From NCBI RefSeq assembly GCF_003014735.1, contig NZ_PYAX01000025.1, positions 21,622-85,621 on the forward strand: a stretch of DNA of 64,000 nucleotides, in the 5' to 3' direction. The stretch comes from Saccharothrix carnea (GTDB lineage Bacteria > Actinomycetota > Actinomycetes > Mycobacteriales > Pseudonocardiaceae). Position numbers and translations under genes: made by a program. Position 1 is the stretch's first letter. The number at the start of each line of letters is the position of its first letter. The notes below the pieces were generated by a model. It was not told the origin of the DNA. It was given only the letters and a program-made list of their open reading frames with translations, and did not search any database. This document shows, piece by piece, positions 8,978-17,435 of the stretch.

Positions 8978-9598
8978 TCAGACGGTGCGGGGTCGCCACG
9001 GCTCGTGCTCGTGTGCGAGCCACACCAGCTCTGGGTCGAGCGCGAGGACCCGCTGACGGCCTTCGGTGGGCGGCTCGTCGAACTCGCCGTGCCAGACCGC
9101 CACGTCGCCGCCGATGACGATCGGACGCCCGCCGGTCTCGACGACGACCACCTGCGAGCCGCGCGTGTGGCCCGGCGCCGGGACGAGTCGGAGCCCGGGA
9201 AGCAGCTCCAGCTCGCCGTCGACCGGCACGTACCGCACGCCGGGCGCGTCGACCCACTCGCGGATGTAGACGTCCTCGCTGCGCGCGTCGTCGAGCTCCC
9301 GGCGCTGGACGTAGATCGGCTTGCCGGCGAAGAGGTGGTTGCCGCCGCAGTGGTCACCGTGCAGGTGGGTGTTGACGACGATGTCGATGCCGGCGAGATC
9401 GAAGTCCTGCTCGCCGAGTGGCCGGAGGCGGGGATCGAGGTCGGCGGCGGCCGGATGCAGCTCCGTCATGCCGGTGTCGACCAGCACGCGCCCTCGCGGA
9501 TGGTCGATGACGTGCACGTAGATCGGCATCCGCTCGCCCTCGACGTGCAGGTCGGCGACGAAGACCGGCGTGACGGTGATCGAGGCGGGATCGCTCAT
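8978..9598 (-). CDS. Metallo-beta-lactamase-fold hydrolase (lactonase-like)
   Basis: The 206-residue protein has the zinc-binding HxHxDH motif (NTHLHGDHCGGN) at about residue 80, the following His in APGHTRGSQ, and Asp in IGGDVAVWH, with a final His near AHEHE. This arrangement resembles AttM/AiiA-type N-acyl-lactonases and related quorum-quenching or lactone hydrolases, but substrate cannot be assigned from motifs alone. The start ATG at 9598 overlaps the TGA of a sigma-factor remnant, so it may be transcribed with it. Confidence 0.8.
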   Translation of the reverse strand: MSDPASITVTPVFVADLHVEGERMPIYVHVIDHPRGRVLVDTGMTELHPAAADLDPRLRPLGEQDFDLAGIDIVVNTHLHGDHCGGNHLFAGKPIYVQRRELDDARSEDVYIREWVDAPGVRYVPVDGELELLPGLRLVPAPGHTRGSQVVVVETGGRPIVIGGDVAVWHGEFDEPPTEGRQRVLALDPELVWLAHEHEPWRPRTV

Positions 9599-9813
9599 CG
9601 CGCAACGCCCTCCGCGCGCACCGACGCGCGGCCCACGCACGTCTCGCGCCGGCGCCACGCGCGCAGGAACGCCTCCTGGACGAGGTCCTCGGCCTCCTCG
9701 AACGAACCGGGCAGGCGGTAGCGGTGGAGGTGCGGCTCGCGGCGGTGCGGCTCGACGCGGGCGCCGAAGGCCTGCTCGTCGAGCGGCCCGAGGTCGTCAG
9801 TGGTGGGGGTCAT
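9595..9813 (-). pseudogene. Remnant of an ECF sigma-70 factor
   Basis: A 72-residue frame reads like region 2 of an ECF sigma factor: 'EPHRREPHLHRYRLPGSFEE' then AEDLVQEAFLRAWRRRET. After that point the typical 'FRAWLYRIATNACLD' continuation is replaced by an unrelated short tail ending at a TGA that overlaps the next gene. Region 4, the linker and any C-terminal domain are missing. It is best read as a deleted gene fused to the upstream edge of the hydrolase. Confidence 0.6.
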
Positions 9814-10377
9814 GGTGGTATGACGACGGGCGGCCCGAAAACTCATCACCGACACCGGACCGCGTCCCGAGGTCGTCCGGATCGGGCCGCGCCGGTTCCC
9901 CGCTCCCGCTTCGCCCATCGCGCACCTCTCCTGTGCCACCCGCCATCCGGTTGATTCCGGTGCGGCGCCGAGTCCGCGGTCTCGTCGCAGGATAGTTCGA
10001 TCAGCCTGCGCCGGAGCGCTGGCCCGACTCACACGGGGCGTCGTCCTCGACGGCCTGGACGACCGCCGTTCCGGATGGCGCGAGCCGCACCCGCCGACAC
10101 CTCCGGCGCGGTCGCCGTCGGAGTTCTGGTGCGGGAACCGGCCGAACCGGGTGTCGTGCTCGACCTGCGGGAAGCGGTAGAAGGCCTCCGAGTCGGGTTC
10201 CCCGATCGTCGGCGCGGTCGTCCGTCCAGCGAACCGCGCGGGGCGGCCGTAGATTCTGCCCACGGAGACGAGCGGCGTCCTCCCGGCGGCGCCCTGACCG
10301 GCGCCGTGGGCGCATCGCACCGGGACCGAGGTCACCCGTCCAGGTGATCGGCACACCGCGTGCGGAAGGGAGCGGTC
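9814..10377. other. Intergenic region without a recognised gene
   Basis: These 564 bases lie between the sigma remnant (minus) and the cytochrome b561-molybdopterin fusion (plus). Several frames are open because of high GC, but none shows a start with a ribosome binding site and consistent coding bias. The end of it holds the plus-strand ribosome binding site GGAAGGGAG before the GTG at 10378. Confidence 0.4.
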
Positions 10378-12105
10378 GTGCGGGAGCCAGGTTTCCGGCG
10401 GGAACTGGACGCCCGCCGCCACCAGCGGGTCGGCGTGGACTGGGCGGGCGGGCTGCCGGCGCAGTACGGCGTGGCGCCGAGGGTCCGGGTGGGACGCGAC
10501 CGGTGGTTCAACCTGCTGTGGTTGATCCCTCTCGCGTTCCTGTTCCTCGTGATCGGCATCGCGGTGGCCAAGGGGCTGCGCGAGTTGCCCTCCGTGCAGC
10601 GGTTCATCGAGGCCCACCCCGGCGACTCGGAGCTGCCCGCCGGGGCCCCGGTGGGCATCCCGGCGTGGCTGGGCTGGCAGCACTTCCTCAACGCGTTCCT
10701 GATGATCTTCATCATCAGGTCCGGCATCACCGTCCTGGCCGACCACCCGCGCCTGTACTGGACGCGGAACTCCACTCCAGGCTCGGAGTGGTTGCGGATG
10801 CAGAAGCCGGTGCCCGACGACCCGGACTACACCGCCAAGGCCGACTCCATCACGTTGCCGGACGGGGTGGGGCTGCCCGGTCGGCGGCACTCGATCGGCC
10901 TGGCCCGGTGGTGGCACCTGGGTGCGGACGTGCTGTGGCTGGTCAACGGCGTCGTGTTCTACGTGCTGCTGTTCACCACCGGGCAGTGGGTGCGGCTGGT
11001 GCCGCTGAGCTGGGAGGTGGCGCCCAACGCGCTGTCGGTGGCCATCCAGTACCTGTCGCTGGACTGGCCCACCGAGAACGGCTGGAACAACTACAACAGC
11101 CTTCAGCTCGTCTCCTACTTCGTCACGGTGTTCATCGCGGCCCCGGCGGCGCTGATCACCGGGCTGGGCATGTCGCCCGCCCTGTCGACGCGCTTCCACC
11201 GCGTCAGCTCGGTGCTGAGCATCCAGTTGGCCCGCTCGCTGCACTTCCTGGTGCTGTGCTGGTTCCTGGTGTTCATCGTCGTGCACGTGACGTTGGTGCT
11301 CACCACCGGCGCGCTGCGCAACCTGAACCACATGTACGCCGCGAACGACTCCGGGACCTGGGTCGGGTTCGGCATCTTCGCCCTGTCCCTGGTGGTGATG
11401 GTCGTCGCCTGGGTCGCGGCCACCCCCGTCACCTACCGGCACCCCCGCCTGGTGCGGCGGATCGGCTACGCCCTCATCGGACCCGCGCAGCGGCTCTTCG
11501 AGCACATCGACTCCAAGGCGGGTCGCTACACCGACAAGGACATCTCCCCGTTCTTCTGGGCCAACGGGCGCGTGCCGGACTCCGAGGAGTACCGGGTGCT
11601 GCGGGCCGACGACTTCCGCGACTACCGCCTGGCCGTGTACGGGCTGGTGGAGAACCCGGTCGAACTCGGCCTGGAGGACCTGCGGTCGATGCCGTACCAC
11701 GACCAGGTCACCCAGCACTTCTGCATCCAGGGCTGGTCCGGCGTGGCCCGCTGGGGCGGGGTGTCGATGTCGACGGTGCTCGACCTGGTCAGGCCCCGGC
11801 CGGAGGCGAAGTGGGTGGTGTTCTACTCCTTCGCCCAGGGCTCCGACGAGGGCATCTACTACGACGTCCACGCCATCGAGCAGATGCGCTACCACCTCAC
11901 GATGCTGGCGCTGGACATGAACGGCGAACCGCTGCCGTTCCGCCACGGCGCCCCCGTGCGGCTGCGCAACGAGGCCCAGCTCGGTTTCAAGATGGTCAAG
12001 TGGGTCAAGGGCATCGAGTTCGTCGACGACTTCTCCTCGGTCGGCGGCGGCCTGGGCGGCTACAACAACGACCACGAGTTCTTCGGGTACCGGCAGTCGA
12101 TCTGA
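10378..12105 (+). CDS. Cytochrome b561-type membrane domain fused to a sulfite-oxidase/MsrP-like molybdopterin domain
   Basis: The 575-residue protein has about five hydrophobic segments between residues 40 and 365 with candidate haem histidines (WQHFLNAFLM, ARWWHLGAD, SLHFLVLCW, VVHVTLVL). The C-terminal domain (about 430-570) has the molybdenum-ligand Cys in QHFCIQGWSGVARWGG, close to the YedY/MsrP signature CxEGWS. GTG at 10378 is chosen for its GGAAGGGAG upstream; an ATG 18 bp further up is possible. Separate b-type membrane anchor (MsrQ-like) and catalytic subunit (MsrP-like) are usual in related systems, so here both functions are in one chain. The stop overlaps the next start (ATGA). 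Confidence 0.85.
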   Translation: MREPGFRRELDARRHQRVGVDWAGGLPAQYGVAPRVRVGRDRWFNLLWLIPLAFLFLVIGIAVAKGLRELPSVQRFIEAHPGDSELPAGAPVGIPAWLGWQHFLNAFLMIFIIRSGITVLADHPRLYWTRNSTPGSEWLRMQKPVPDDPDYTAKADSITLPDGVGLPGRRHSIGLARWWHLGADVLWLVNGVVFYVLLFTTGQWVRLVPLSWEVAPNALSVAIQYLSLDWPTENGWNNYNSLQLVSYFVTVFIAAPAALITGLGMSPALSTRFHRVSSVLSIQLARSLHFLVLCWFLVFIVVHVTLVLTTGALRNLNHMYAANDSGTWVGFGIFALSLVVMVVAWVAATPVTYRHPRLVRRIGYALIGPAQRLFEHIDSKAGRYTDKDISPFFWANGRVPDSEEYRVLRADDFRDYRLAVYGLVENPVELGLEDLRSMPYHDQVTQHFCIQGWSGVARWGGVSMSTVLDLVRPRPEAKWVVFYSFAQGSDEGIYYDVHAIEQMRYHLTMLALDMNGEPLPFRHGAPVRLRNEAQLGFKMVKWVKGIEFVDDFSSVGGGLGGYNNDHEFFGYRQSI

Positions 12106-13211
12106 TGGCCGACCGCACCGCCCGGCGACCGGGTCCGGGCGACGCCTGGGCCGCGGCGGTCGACCGGGTTCCGCCGAGCGCGTCGTCGTTCGTGATGGCC
12201 TCGGGCATCGTCGCCACGTGCCTGTGGCAGCAGGACCTGGTCGTGCTCTCGTCCGCGCTGCTCGTGATCGCGATCGCGGGACTGGTCGCGATCGTCGTCG
12301 TGCAGGCGACCCGCCTGGCGTGCCGGCCCGCCGCGGCGCTGCGCGACGCGCGTGAACCGGGGCGGGCCTTCGGCTACCTCACCATCGCCGCCGCCCTGGA
12401 CGTCGTCATCACCGCGCTGGCCTCCCACGGCGTCCGGACCGTCGCGTCGGGCCTGCTCGTCCTGGCCGCCGCTCTGTGGCTGGTGCTCACCTACGCCATA
12501 CCGGCCGTCCTGGTGCTGCGCACGACCAAGGCGCCCTCCCCGTCCGACGTCGACGGCAGCTGGCTGCTCTGGGTGGTGGGCGCCCAGTCGCTGTCGATCG
12601 CCGTGACGGCAGCCGGGACCGGCAGCGCCACCGCGACGGCCACGCTGGGGGTGGCGCTGTGGAGCGCGGGCACGGTGCTCTACGTCGTCCTCACCGCGAT
12701 CGTCCTGTCACGCCTGCTGACCGCACCGAACACCGAGCAGACCATCACCCCGTCGTACTGGATCCTCACCGGCGCGACCGCGATCTCGGTCCTGGCCGCC
12801 GTCCACGTCCTGTCCCTCCCGGCCGGCCCCCGAATCCTGGGTGCCACGGAGGAGTTCGTGTCCGGGACCGCGATCGCGCTCTGGGCGTTCGGCACCTGGT
12901 GGCTGCCCCTGCTGATCATCTTCGGCCTCTGGCGCTACCTGATCCACCACCACCCCGTGCGCTACGAGACCGGCCTGTGGAGCGTCGTCTTCCCGCTCGG
13001 TACCTACGCCACGGCGAGCACCGCGCTCGGCGACACCCTGGACCTGCCCTTCCTGCGGACCACGGGCACGGTGACGACCGCGATCGCCACGGTCGCGTGG
13101 ATCGCGACGACCGCCCTGATGCTGACCGCCGCCGTCACCTGGCTTCGCGGGCGGACCGCTGACGACCGTGGGCGACCGACTGCGTGGTCGGACGGGTCCG
13201 ATCCTCGGTGA
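12105..13211 (+). CDS. TDT/SLAC1-family transporter (TehA/sulfite exporter-like)
   Basis: This 368-residue protein has about ten hydrophobic helices and typical TDT-family segments (PPSASSFVMASGIVA, FGTWWLPLLIIFG, PLGTYATAS). The family includes tellurite/dicarboxylate permeases and the sulfite exporter SSU1. Its start overlaps the stop of the sulfite-oxidase-like gene by four bases, so the two are co-translated. This pairing makes sulfite or a related oxyanion an attractive substrate guess, but that is inference. Confidence 0.8.
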   Translation: MADRTARRPGPGDAWAAAVDRVPPSASSFVMASGIVATCLWQQDLVVLSSALLVIAIAGLVAIVVVQATRLACRPAAALRDAREPGRAFGYLTIAAALDVVITALASHGVRTVASGLLVLAAALWLVLTYAIPAVLVLRTTKAPSPSDVDGSWLLWVVGAQSLSIAVTAAGTGSATATATLGVALWSAGTVLYVVLTAIVLSRLLTAPNTEQTITPSYWILTGATAISVLAAVHVLSLPAGPRILGATEEFVSGTAIALWAFGTWWLPLLIIFGLWRYLIHHHPVRYETGLWSVVFPLGTYATASTALGDTLDLPFLRTTGTVTTAIATVAWIATTALMLTAAVTWLRGRTADDRGRPTAWSDGSDPR

Positions 13212-13399
13212 CCCACGAGACCAGCAGGGCGTGCCCGCCCGCCGGCCCGATCGCGAGGTGGGATGAACCGGTGGCTGCGGGTCGACGACCCGGGCGGTCC
13301 GCGACCGCTCGGCGGCGCGGACCGGTCGCGCGGGGGTCCCGTGGTTCACACCCGGCCTCACGGGCGACCCTGCCGCACTGGTGTGTCGGTGGATCGACC

Positions 13400-13460
13400 A
13401 TGCCTCGGTAGAGGTACGCGGAGCCGGGCAGGGCGAGCACCAGCAACGAGGCGGCGCGGG
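13400..13460 (-). pseudogene. Possible tiny GH13 alpha-glucosidase remnant
   Basis: The minus strand encodes 'TRAASLLVLALPGSAYLYRG', nearly the conserved 'ALLLALPGSAYLYQGEELGL' strand-helix segment of GH13 alpha-glucosidases. Resemblance ends after about 20 residues on both sides. It may be a relic of a lost gene or a chance match. Confidence 0.3.
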
Positions 13461-13510
13461 TTCTCGTGCACCCCGTCCTGGGCGGCGCGGACGTCCACGC
13501 CGGGGAGCAA

Positions 13511-13550
13511 GGCCGGGTTCGCAGGCGTGCGCGTGCCTGCGAACCCGGCC
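13511..13550. terminator. Bidirectional hairpin terminator
   Basis: A perfect 16-bp inverted repeat (13511-13526 and 13535-13550) with an 8-nt loop lies just beyond the GH2 stop codon, between convergent genes, and can serve both strands. Confidence 0.75.
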
Positions 13551-13572
13551 CCCCTTGTCCCACCTGTCGTGG

Positions 13573-16500
13573 TCATCCGCCCATAGGCGCCCCCGCGCGG
13601 GCTTCCTGGGCGTTCAACGGACGCAGAGTCAGCGTGTACTCGTAAGTGCTGTCGGGTCGGACCTGGCTGCGGGTCCGTACGGGGTTGGGGGTGTCACCCA
13701 CACCGGTGACGGCGTGGCTCGCGTGCAGGGTGACCCAGCCCTTGTTGCGCTGGAGTTGGAACGGGTAGGCGGCCCGGTCGAGGTCGTCGTACGGCGTGAC
13801 GCTGACGTCCTTCGCGCCCGCCACGAGCAGTCCGCCCGTCTTGCCGTCGGTGAGCAGCGCCCATCGGCTGTCCGTGTGGTTGCCGTGGTCCTGCGGGCGG
13901 TGGTAGTCGACGTACTGCTCGTCCACGGTGGACGAGTGGACGCCGATCGGGGTGCCGTCCTTGCGGTCGACGTAGCTCTCGGCCTTGCGTCCGTACCAGG
14001 CGAACCGGTCGTAGCTGTCCGGCACTGCCAGCGAGACGCCGATCCTGGGCAGGTAGGGCAGCGTGCGCATGGCGCCTTGCGGGGTGACCTTGTGCCCGAG
14101 CCGCAGCACGCCACCGCGCTCGACGGTGTAGGTCATCGTCTGGTCGAACCAGGCGCCCGTGACGTCGGGAGCGGCCACCCGGCTGTCCACGACGACGCGC
14201 ACGCCCCCGGGGGAAGCCGGTTCGACGCGGACGCCGGTGACCGTGGTGGCGAGCCGGTCGAGTCCGACCGCGCGCCAGTCCTCGCCCTCCGCGCGACCCC
14301 ACCGGAAGGTCTCGTTGCTGATCGGAGCGCGCCATGCGTCGAGCTCCGGCCCGCTGCGCAGCAGTTCGCGGTCGCGCACCTTGATCGACGACAGCGTGCC
14401 GGTCCGCTTGTCCACCGTGTAGCCGACGCCCTCGGCGGATGCCGTGACCGCCGCCGCGTCGTCGGTGGTGATCGTGGCACGCCCACCGTGGGTGCTCCGG
14501 TCGTGGTCGAGACCTGGGATCCTGGTACCGCCGAGGGGGAACTGGTCGTGCGCGAGCACGTGCCCGGCGGGCACCATCGGCAGCGCCGCCGTGGTGACGG
14601 CTTCCACGGTGAGGAACCGTTCCCGGTCGGCCGGGTTCGGCGGTGCGGGGATCCGGATCGTGCCGGTCGAGTTCGCCGCCACGCGCAGCGGCTGGTCCCC
14701 GCTGGTCACGACCCGCGAGCCCTCGGTGACGCGCCACCGCAGCGTGAGGTCCTCGGTACCGGTGAACTGCCGCTCGTTGAGCACCGACAGCACGCCCCCG
14801 GTGTAGCCGAACCGCAGTGGTTGCTGCGCCCACGCCATCTGGGTCGTCTCGGGCTGGGGATCGCGGTCGGGGCTGACCAGGCCGTCGAGGCCGGAGATGC
14901 TGGAGCCGTAGGACAGGTGGGTGCCGCGTTCCTCGATGCGGTCGAAGTCGAGCGCGAGCACCGCGCCGCCAACGGGCTCGGCCGCGTTCAGCTCAGCCGG
15001 GGTGAGGGTGCGGTCATAGACGCGGACGTCGTCCACGGTGCCGTGAGCCATCCGCCCGACGTTGCTCGGGTCGTTCCACGACGTCTCGAAATCACGGCCG
15101 ATGTTGACCTCGGCCGACGAGGGGTCGATCGGTCCGTCGAACGGCTTGCTCGCGACCTCCCGGCCGTCGATGTACAGGCGCAGTGCGGTGCCGTCGTAGG
15201 TGCCGCTGACCCGGTGCCAGTTGCCGTAGAAGTCGCTCGGCACGGTGGCCTGCACCGCCTGCCAGGTGCCGCTGTGGATGAAGAACTCCAGCGTGCGCTC
15301 GTCCTTCATCTTCAACGCGTACTGGTGATCGCCCTTGCCGACGATCCGGAAGTCACCGCTCCAGGCCGCGGGCTTGACCCACGCGTCCAGGGTCAGCGCC
15401 TTGCCGGTGATGTCGAGCCTGCGGTCGCGGTAGACCTCCACGAAGTCGTCCAGGCCGGACAGGAACAACGCCTTGCCGCGATGCCCGTCGACCAGCTCCG
15501 GCGCACCGGACAGGTGCGCGGGGATGTTGTTGCCGGACGAGTCGGGCAGGATGCGCACCCGCTGCCGGATGCTGCCCTCGGCCCAGTCCCAGATGAAGCC
15601 GCCCTGGGTGGCGGGGTTGGCGCGGATGGTGTCCCAGAACTCGCGGAAGTTGCCGAGGCTGTTGCCCATCGCGTGCGCGTACTCGCCGAGGATGATCGGC
15701 TTCGCGGTGCTCTTCGCCTGTTCCTCGAACCGCTCGGGTGACGGGTAGCGCGGGCCCCACACGTCGGCGAACGGCGCGTCACCGTCCGGGTTGTTGGACT
15801 GGTGGTACTTGGGCCGGGTCGGCTCGTTGGCGTCCAGCCACTCGGCCATCGCGTAGTGGTGCGCGCCGAGACCGGCCTCGTTGCCGGTGTCCCACAGGAA
15901 CACGCTCGGGTGGTTCTTGTCCCGCTCGACCATGGCCGTGAAGCGATCCAGGAACGCGGCCCGCCACTCCGGCTGGTTCGCCTGGCACCAGCGCGAGCAG
16001 TCCTCGTGGTTGTGGGTCTCGATGTCGACCTCGTCGGCGATCCACAGGCCGTGCTTGTCGGCCAGCTCGTAGAAGTACGGGTCGGACGGGTAGTGCGAGG
16101 TGCGCACCGCGTTGACGTTGAGCTGCTCCATCAGCGCCACGTCGCGCTCCTGCGCGGCGCGCGGGACGTGCCTGCCGTGGTCGGGGTCGGTCTCGGCGCG
16201 GTTCACGCCCTTGAACAGGACGCGCTTGCCGTTGACCAGCAGCTGCTCGTCGCGGATCTCGATCTCGCGGAAGCCGGTGGTCTCGGAGGTGATGTGCGTC
16301 GTGCCGTTGGGCGCGGTCAGGGTGAGCACGGCGGTGTGGAGGTTCGGCGTCTCGTCGGTCCACTTGGCGGGGTCGCGGACGGGCAGCTCGAACCGGGTGG
16401 TGCCGCCCGTGCCGGTGATCTCGACGTCCCGGGCGGCGGACGCGATCTCCTTGCCGCGGGCGTCGTGCAGGCTCAGTGCCAGGCGGTGTGCGCCGGTCGT

Positions 16501-17337
16501 GCCACCGGGCTTGCGCCCCACCTCGACGTCGGCGGACAGCACGGCGTCGGTGTAGGTGGCGTCCAGGTCGGTGCGCAGGGTGACGTCGCGGACGTGCGTG
16601 GCGGGCGTGGAGACCAGGCGCACCGAGCGGAAGATGCCCGAGTAGCGCCACTGGTCGACGTCCTCCAGGTACGCGCCCGCGCTCCAGCGGTGCACCTGCA
16701 CGGCCACGCGGTTGCGGCCCGGCTTGAGGGCGACCGAGATGTCGAACTCCGCCGGGGTGTAACCGCCCTGGTCGTAGCCGACGTAGGTGCCGTTGACCCA
16801 CACGAAGTAGGCCGACGTCACGCCTTCGAAGCGAAGCACGGTGGTGCGGTCGGCCCAGTCACGCGGTACGTCGAAGTCCTTGGCGTACGCGCCGGTCGGG
16901 TTGACGTCACGCGGCACGCGAGGCGGGTCGTCCGGCTGGATCTCGGTGGCGATGTTGCGGAAGATCGGGTGGTCCAGCCCGTCCGTCTGCCAGGTGTGCG
17001 GCACGGTGACCCGCCGCCAGCCGGAGGTGTCGAAGCCGCCGGCGTGGAAACCGGCCGGGACTTCCTCGGGCCGCTTGGCCATCGCGATGCGCCACTCGCC
17101 GTCCAGGGAGCGCGTGTACGGCGTGTGCTCGCCACCCCGGACGGCCGAGGCCACGTCGGCGTGCGGTGGCAGGAAGACGTGGGCCGGTTCCTGGTGCTCG
17201 GCGACCATGCCGGGGTTTTCCAAGTAGGACGCGTAGAGGTCGCCCGGGGGAGCGGCGGACGCGGTGCCGGGGCTGACGCCGACGACAGCACCACCCAGAA
17301 CCGACAACACCACTGCGAGGACGCGCGAGCGCGACAT
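13573..17337 (-). CDS. Secreted GH2 beta-galactosidase-type enzyme with an inserted LamG domain
   Basis: The 1254-residue exoenzyme has a signal peptide (about 1-28). It shows the full GH2 plan: sugar-binding jelly roll (about 90-260), Ig-like domain, and TIM barrel with acid/base Glu in WDTGNEAGLG and nucleophile Glu in ILGEYAHAMGNSLG. A concanavalin-like LamG domain (about 640-790; FLSGLDDFVEVY, LTLDAWVKP, LYIDGREV) sits between the barrel and the C-terminal Bgal small-chain-like domains (from about residue 940). The ATG at 17337 has GGGAGG upstream; the longer open frame overlapping GH5 is a shadow. It lies 98 bp after GH5 on the same strand. In this locus it may remove galactosyl or other side residues from galactomannan; that is inference. 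Confidence 0.88.
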   Translation of the reverse strand: MSRSRVLAVVLSVLGGAVVGVSPGTASAAPPGDLYASYLENPGMVAEHQEPAHVFLPPHADVASAVRGGEHTPYTRSLDGEWRIAMAKRPEEVPAGFHAGGFDTSGWRRVTVPHTWQTDGLDHPIFRNIATEIQPDDPPRVPRDVNPTGAYAKDFDVPRDWADRTTVLRFEGVTSAYFVWVNGTYVGYDQGGYTPAEFDISVALKPGRNRVAVQVHRWSAGAYLEDVDQWRYSGIFRSVRLVSTPATHVRDVTLRTDLDATYTDAVLSADVEVGRKPGGTTGAHRLALSLHDARGKEIASAARDVEITGTGGTTRFELPVRDPAKWTDETPNLHTAVLTLTAPNGTTHITSETTGFREIEIRDEQLLVNGKRVLFKGVNRAETDPDHGRHVPRAAQERDVALMEQLNVNAVRTSHYPSDPYFYELADKHGLWIADEVDIETHNHEDCSRWCQANQPEWRAAFLDRFTAMVERDKNHPSVFLWDTGNEAGLGAHHYAMAEWLDANEPTRPKYHQSNNPDGDAPFADVWGPRYPSPERFEEQAKSTAKPIILGEYAHAMGNSLGNFREFWDTIRANPATQGGFIWDWAEGSIRQRVRILPDSSGNNIPAHLSGAPELVDGHRGKALFLSGLDDFVEVYRDRRLDITGKALTLDAWVKPAAWSGDFRIVGKGDHQYALKMKDERTLEFFIHSGTWQAVQATVPSDFYGNWHRVSGTYDGTALRLYIDGREVASKPFDGPIDPSSAEVNIGRDFETSWNDPSNVGRMAHGTVDDVRVYDRTLTPAELNAAEPVGGAVLALDFDRIEERGTHLSYGSSISGLDGLVSPDRDPQPETTQMAWAQQPLRFGYTGGVLSVLNERQFTGTEDLTLRWRVTEGSRVVTSGDQPLRVAANSTGTIRIPAPPNPADRERFLTVEAVTTAALPMVPAGHVLAHDQFPLGGTRIPGLDHDRSTHGGRATITTDDAAAVTASAEGVGYTVDKRTGTLSSIKVRDRELLRSGPELDAWRAPISNETFRWGRAEGEDWRAVGLDRLATTVTGVRVEPASPGGVRVVVDSRVAAPDVTGAWFDQTMTYTVERGGVLRLGHKVTPQGAMRTLPYLPRIGVSLAVPDSYDRFAWYGRKAESYVDRKDGTPIGVHSSTVDEQYVDYHRPQDHGNHTDSRWALLTDGKTGGLLVAGAKDVSVTPYDDLDRAAYPFQLQRNKGWVTLHASHAVTGVGDTPNPVRTRSQVRPDSTYEYTLTLRPLNAQEARAGAPMGG

Positions 17338-17435
17338 GCCGAACCTCCCTCTCTTCTTCCGGCGACGAGCGGCTGCGGTGCCCGGTCCCGCTCTGCGCGG
17401 GCAGGACCGGACACCGGTGTTCCGGCGGGGTCGAG

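Larger units (their letters stand above)
13212..13572. other. Convergent intergenic region with terminator and possible gene remnant
   Basis: This 361-base stretch lies between the convergent TDT transporter and GH2 genes. It holds the strong hairpin at 13511-13550 and, on the minus strand near 13400-13460, a short stretch resembling the C-terminal core of GH13 alpha-glucosidases. Nothing else was recognised. Confidence 0.4.

Noticed and set aside
10344..12104. Upstream part of the 955-codon frame containing the TDT transporter
   Set aside because: It is an out-of-frame shadow of the cytochrome-molybdopterin gene; the transporter starts at the overlapping ATG 12105.
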